Shown here: positions 6,156 to 8,232 of the stretch, piece after piece | How positions within the stretch are numbered: the first letter of the stretch is position 1 | Layout of the letters: each line of letters begins with the position of its first letter | DNA from: an uncultured Rubrobacteraceae bacterium | GTDB taxonomy: Bacteria; Actinomycetota; Rubrobacteria; Rubrobacterales; Rubrobacteraceae | Assembly (NCBI GenBank): GCA_902805985.1 | Contig: CADCUW010000539.1 | Span: 1 to 8,232, forward strand | Direction of reading: 5' to 3' | DNA: 8,232 nucleotides | Position numbers and translations under genes: made by a program | Notes under the pieces: model-generated | What the model was told of the DNA's origin: nothing | Seen by the model: the letters and a program-made list of their open reading frames with translations, nothing else | The model's database searches: none

Positions 6156-6893
6156 ATGGAGAGAACATCCAACCGCGTGGCGCTGGTCACGGGCGGATCC
6201 GGCGGCATCGGCCGCGCCGTCTCCGAGCGGCTCGCCCGGGACGGCATGGCCGTCGCCGTGCACTACGCCGGCAACAAGGGGAGGGCCGACGAGGTCGTCG
6301 CGGGGATCGACGCCGCCGGCGGCCGGGCCAAGGCCGTCGGCGGGGACATCGCCGACGAGCGGGCCATGGCCGAGGCCTTCGACGCCGTCGAGGGTGCCTT
6401 CGGCGGCGTAGACGTCGTCGTGAACACCGCCGGCATCATGATCCTTGGGCCCCTGGCCGAGTTCGACCTCGCCGACCTCGACCGTACGATCCGCACCAAC
6501 ATCCGCGGCACGTTCGTGGTCAACCAGCTCGCCGCCCAAAGGGTCCGGAGCGGTGGTGCGATCGTCAACTTCTCCTCGTCGGTCGTGAAGCTGGCGCTGC
6601 CGACCTACGCCCCCTACGCGGCCACCAAAAGCGCCGTGGACGCCATCGGCCTGATCCTGGCCAAGGAGCTGCGCGGGCGCGACATCACCGTCAACGCCGT
6701 CGCCCCGGGGCCGACGGCCACGCCCCTCTTCCTCGACGGCAAGGACCAGGAGACCATCGACCGGATGGCCCACATGAACCCCCTGGAGCGTCTGGGCATG
6801 CCGGAGGACATAGAGGAGGTGGTCTCGTTGCTGGCCGGGCCCGGGCGCTGGATCAACGGCCAGACCCTCTACGTCAACGGCGGCATGGTCTGA
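6156..6893 (+). CDS. Classical short-chain dehydrogenase/reductase (FabG-like fold)
   Basis: A complete 245-aa SDR of normal length, cytosolic, performing NAD(P)-dependent carbonyl/alcohol conversion. Motifs: TGGSGGIG (12-19, cofactor loop), NTAG (90-93), Asn115 in TNIRG, catalytic Ser141 in NFSSS, and Tyr154/Lys158 in YAATK, followed by VAPGPTATPLF. The ending (RWINGQTLYVNGGMV) is typical of the family. After the second strand the residues HYAGNKGRA resemble the NADP(H)-using FabG pattern, with no acidic residue there. The ATG follows AAAGGA at 10 nt. The upstream inverted repeat suggests control at this promoter or SD, and the 13-bp hairpin follows the stop by 1 nt. The substrate cannot be named; 3-oxoacyl reductase or glucose-dehydrogenase labels would be over-reading. 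Confidence 0.93.
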   Translation: MERTSNRVALVTGGSGGIGRAVSERLARDGMAVAVHYAGNKGRADEVVAGIDAAGGRAKAVGGDIADERAMAEAFDAVEGAFGGVDVVVNTAGIMILGPLAEFDLADLDRTIRTNIRGTFVVNQLAAQRVRSGGAIVNFSSSVVKLALPTYAPYAATKSAVDAIGLILAKELRGRDITVNAVAPGPTATPLFLDGKDQETIDRMAHMNPLERLGMPEDIEEVVSLLAGPGRWINGQTLYVNGGMV

Positions 6894-6894
6894 T

Positions 6895-6934
6895 CCCTCG
6901 GAGGCTGCGCCGCCGAGGGGACAGCCTCCGAGGG
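6895..6934 (+). terminator. Hairpin terminator after the SDR
   Basis: CCCTCGGAGGCTG (6895-6907) pairs perfectly over 13 bp with CAGCCTCCGAGGG (6922-6934), loop 14 nt, starting 1 nt after the stop. The loop contains a second CCGAGGG (6913-6919) that could pair with the same left arm instead. There is no T-tract. Confidence 0.7.
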
Positions 6935-6936
6935 TG

Positions 6937-7014
6937 GCCGGTACGGGCGGACCGGCAAGGATCGGCGGGCACCGCCACCCGACAAAGACCGGACCGTGCG
7001 GACCGCGCGCACGG
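6937..7014 (+). other. Two further hairpins in the SDR-hydrolase spacer
   Basis: GCCGGT (6937-6942) pairs with ACCGGC (6951-6956), and CCGTGCG (6994-7000) pairs with CGCACGG (7008-7014, 7-nt loop). With the terminator this makes three stem-loops in the 147-bp gap. The following ORF has a near-ideal SD, AAGGAGG (7027-7033), 7 nt before its ATG. Confidence 0.45.
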
Positions 7015-7040
7015 CCCGGCAAGAACAAGGAGGTTAACTG

Positions 7041-7595
7041 ATGACCACCCCCACCAACACACCCCAGACGACCCTGATCACCGGCTCCGCCACCGGCATG
7101 GGCGCTTTGGCCTCGGTCTCGCTGGCCGCCGCCGTGCCGCCGTATCTCTACCAGAGCGAAGGCAACCCCGAAGGTGGGCTGGACGACGCGACGATAGAGC
7201 AGTTCGAGGCCGGGGTGCGCGGCGACCGTATAGCGTTCCTCGACGCCTTCACCACGAACTTCTTTACCGCCGGTGACAGGACGGACCTCACCAGCGAGCC
7301 CACCCGGCTCTACAACCGCGAGATCGCCTCCTTCGCCTCGCCCAAGGGGACGCTGGACTGCATCGCGGCGTTCGGGCGCACCGACTTCCGGGACGACCTC
7401 GCGAAGATCGACGTCCCGACGCTCGTCATCCACCGCGACTCCGACGCGATCGTGCCGTTTGAGGTCAGCGGCAGGCGCTCGCACGAGGCGCTAGAGGGAA
7501 GCTCGCTCGTCCTGATCGGAGGTGGCCCGCACGGCTTCAACGCCACCCACGCCGAGCAGTTCAACCGGGAACTGCTGGCCTTCCTCGCGCGCTAG
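7041..7595 (+). CDS. Chimeric ORF: SDR-type N-terminus joined to C-terminal part of an alpha/beta hydrolase
   Basis: The ATG has an excellent SD (AAGGAGG, 7-nt gap) and encodes 184 aa. Residues 1 to about 22 (TTLITGSATGMGA) are the first strand and TGxxxGxG loop of a short-chain dehydrogenase. From about residue 24 on (SVSLAAAVPPYLY) the sequence is that of haloperoxidase/esterase-like alpha/beta hydrolases, entered just after the strand that follows the nucleophile elbow. The cap region (GGLDDATIEQFEAGVRGDR), Asp135 in HRDSDAIVPF and His164 in GGPHGFN remain. The hydrolase N-terminal half, with the oxyanion strand and the G-x-S-x-G serine, is absent; such proteins are usually about 270-280 aa. 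The product should lack hydrolase activity and the SDR active site. A strong terminator follows. The N-terminal origin is inferred from the motif alone. Confidence 0.8.
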   Translation: MTTPTNTPQTTLITGSATGMGALASVSLAAAVPPYLYQSEGNPEGGLDDATIEQFEAGVRGDRIAFLDAFTTNFFTAGDRTDLTSEPTRLYNREIASFASPKGTLDCIAAFGRTDFRDDLAKIDVPTLVIHRDSDAIVPFEVSGRRSHEALEGSSLVLIGGGPHGFNATHAEQFNRELLAFLAR

Positions 7596-7609
7596 GGGCG
7601 GATGTTTGG

Positions 7610-7645
7610 GGGGCAAAGCGGCGGTCGTGACTGCCGCTTTGCCCC
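7610..7645 (+). terminator. Strong hairpin terminator after the chimeric ORF
   Basis: GGGGCAAAGCGGCGGT (7610-7625) pairs with ACTGCCGCTTTGCCCC (7630-7645) over 16 bp with a single G-U pair and the loop CGTG. It starts 14 nt after the stop. Only TT follows, so it is not a classic U-tract terminator, but it is the most stable hairpin in the window. Confidence 0.85.
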
Positions 7646-7885
7646 TTGCGGGGCTAGGATGTGTTACGTTCGGTCCGGGTGCGTGAGCGATGTCCGATAG
7701 GCCACAAGCCCAAAACGAAGCAGAGACAGGCCGTCCGGTGAACTCGGAGCTCGCCCTTCTCTGCCTCGAGCTCCACGCCGCGTCGCGCGATGACGGCTGT
7801 TCCAGGTCCGAGACCCAAACGGCATCCCCGTCCAACTCGCTTCCCTTTCACGCGCCTGGGTGCATAGCGCGGGGGTTGAGCACCG
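7646..7885. other. No recognisable gene
   Basis: A + frame from an ATG at 7690 to 7929 has no SD or family motif, and the minus-strand frames here have shadow-like composition. I see no repeat or hairpin of note. Confidence 0.4.
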
Positions 7886-8020
7886 CTAGACCAGCGCCAG
7901 CTCGACCTCGGTTTCATCGCCCAGCGTAGCGCGGAACCGTAGCGCAGGCGGCTGGGTGTTTCTGACCTCACACGTCCGTATTGATTCTAGAGGGTCCAGG
8001 CCATCAGACGCCTGGCGCGC
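7886..8020 (-). pseudogene. Possible C-terminal remnant, unknown protein
   Basis: On the minus strand a frame is open from 8020 to a TAG at 7888-7886 and gives 44 residues without a start codon. Its end (CEVRNTQPPALRFRATLG, then DETEVELALV) has the charged/hydrophobic alternation of a real beta-rich C-terminus, unlike the arginine/proline-rich shadows elsewhere. I do not recognise the family. Immediately upstream the same frame, beyond a stop at 8023-8021, is open again, so a decayed gene is conceivable. Confidence 0.25.
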
Positions 8021-8129
8021 CTACGCTTTCTGCCGACCATGAGTCCAGAAGCTCTGAGTTTCGTGCACGAATATCTGGTGCTCGGCTGCAGCACCACCTG
8101 AACCCCGAGAGGCTCGGTGAAGTCCGATT

Positions 8130-8222
8130 TCAGGCCGGTTTGTCTATCCATTCGGGCTCGGGGGTGATGCTTGGCTCCGGCTTCTTGCCCGGTCCGTCGA
8201 GGCCGGTGGAGGAGACGGTCAT
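8130..8222 (-). CDS. Possible small ORF or end of a gene crossing the window edge
   Basis: On the minus strand an ATG at 8222 (AAGG 6 nt upstream, at the very edge of the window) opens a 30-residue frame, MTVSSTGLDGPGKKPEPS then ITPEPEWIDKPA, with balanced composition. The frame also stays open to the window end, so it could be the tail of a longer gene. A second minus-strand frame (8151-7987, 54 aa, beginning MDRQTGLKSDFTEPLGVQVV) overlaps it. At most one of them is real; neither is recognised. Confidence 0.25.
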   Translation of the reverse strand: MTVSSTGLDGPGKKPEPSITPEPEWIDKPA

Positions 8223-8232
8223 GAGTGGCCTT

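Noticed and set aside
7690..7929. + strand 79-aa ORF after the terminator
   Set aside because: No SD before the ATG, no motif, and its composition fits chance translation.

Overview
The window is GC-rich throughout. It has strong Shine-Dalgarno sites (such as AAGGAGG), GTG/ATG starts and hairpin terminators without U-tracts. The protein styles (FGGY kinase, GabD-type ALDH, SDR, haloperoxidase-like hydrolase) suggest a Rubrobacter-like or other deep-branching actinobacterium. That placement is inference, since no marker gene is present.

Left part (1-2590): the 3' half of a zinc-type medium-chain polyol/alcohol dehydrogenase on + converges on a complete FGGY carbohydrate kinase on -, with 542 bp of non-coding DNA between them. 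Together they fit a polyol or sugar route (oxidation to a ketose, then phosphorylation), though they are not co-transcribed. A 569-bp divergent spacer follows. It holds a candidate promoter for the kinase and a short tandem duplication.

Middle (3160-4959): a short ORF that keeps only the front part of an NTF2/SnoaL-like protein lies 18 bp ahead of an intact succinate-semialdehyde-dehydrogenase-type ALDH.

Scarred region (4960-6155): about 1.2 kb with no intact gene. It carries three separate readable fragments of unrelated proteins: a C-terminal end of an unknown protein, a C-terminal end like that of NmrA/azoreductase-type proteins, and an N-terminal piece of an ANT/Lnu-type nucleotidyltransferase that stops just before the expected catalytic Asp motif.

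Right part (6156-7645): an intact classical SDR is preceded by a perfect 10-bp inverted repeat overlapping its SD, and followed by a 13-bp-stem hairpin. Next comes an ORF that joins an SDR-type N-terminus (TGSATGMG) in frame to the C-terminal part of an alpha/beta hydrolase, without the nucleophile elbow. A strong hairpin terminator ends the unit. The last ~590 bp (7646-8232) holds no convincing complete gene, only possible minus-strand ORF remnants.

The most notable property is the mosaic of gene ends between 3160 and 7595 (truncated, fused or reduced to one terminus). With it go four short tandem duplications with 11-13-bp units spread over the window. I read this as a decaying accessory region shaped by deletions. 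I see no phage, transposase, CRISPR, tRNA or rRNA, and no clear new multi-gene system.
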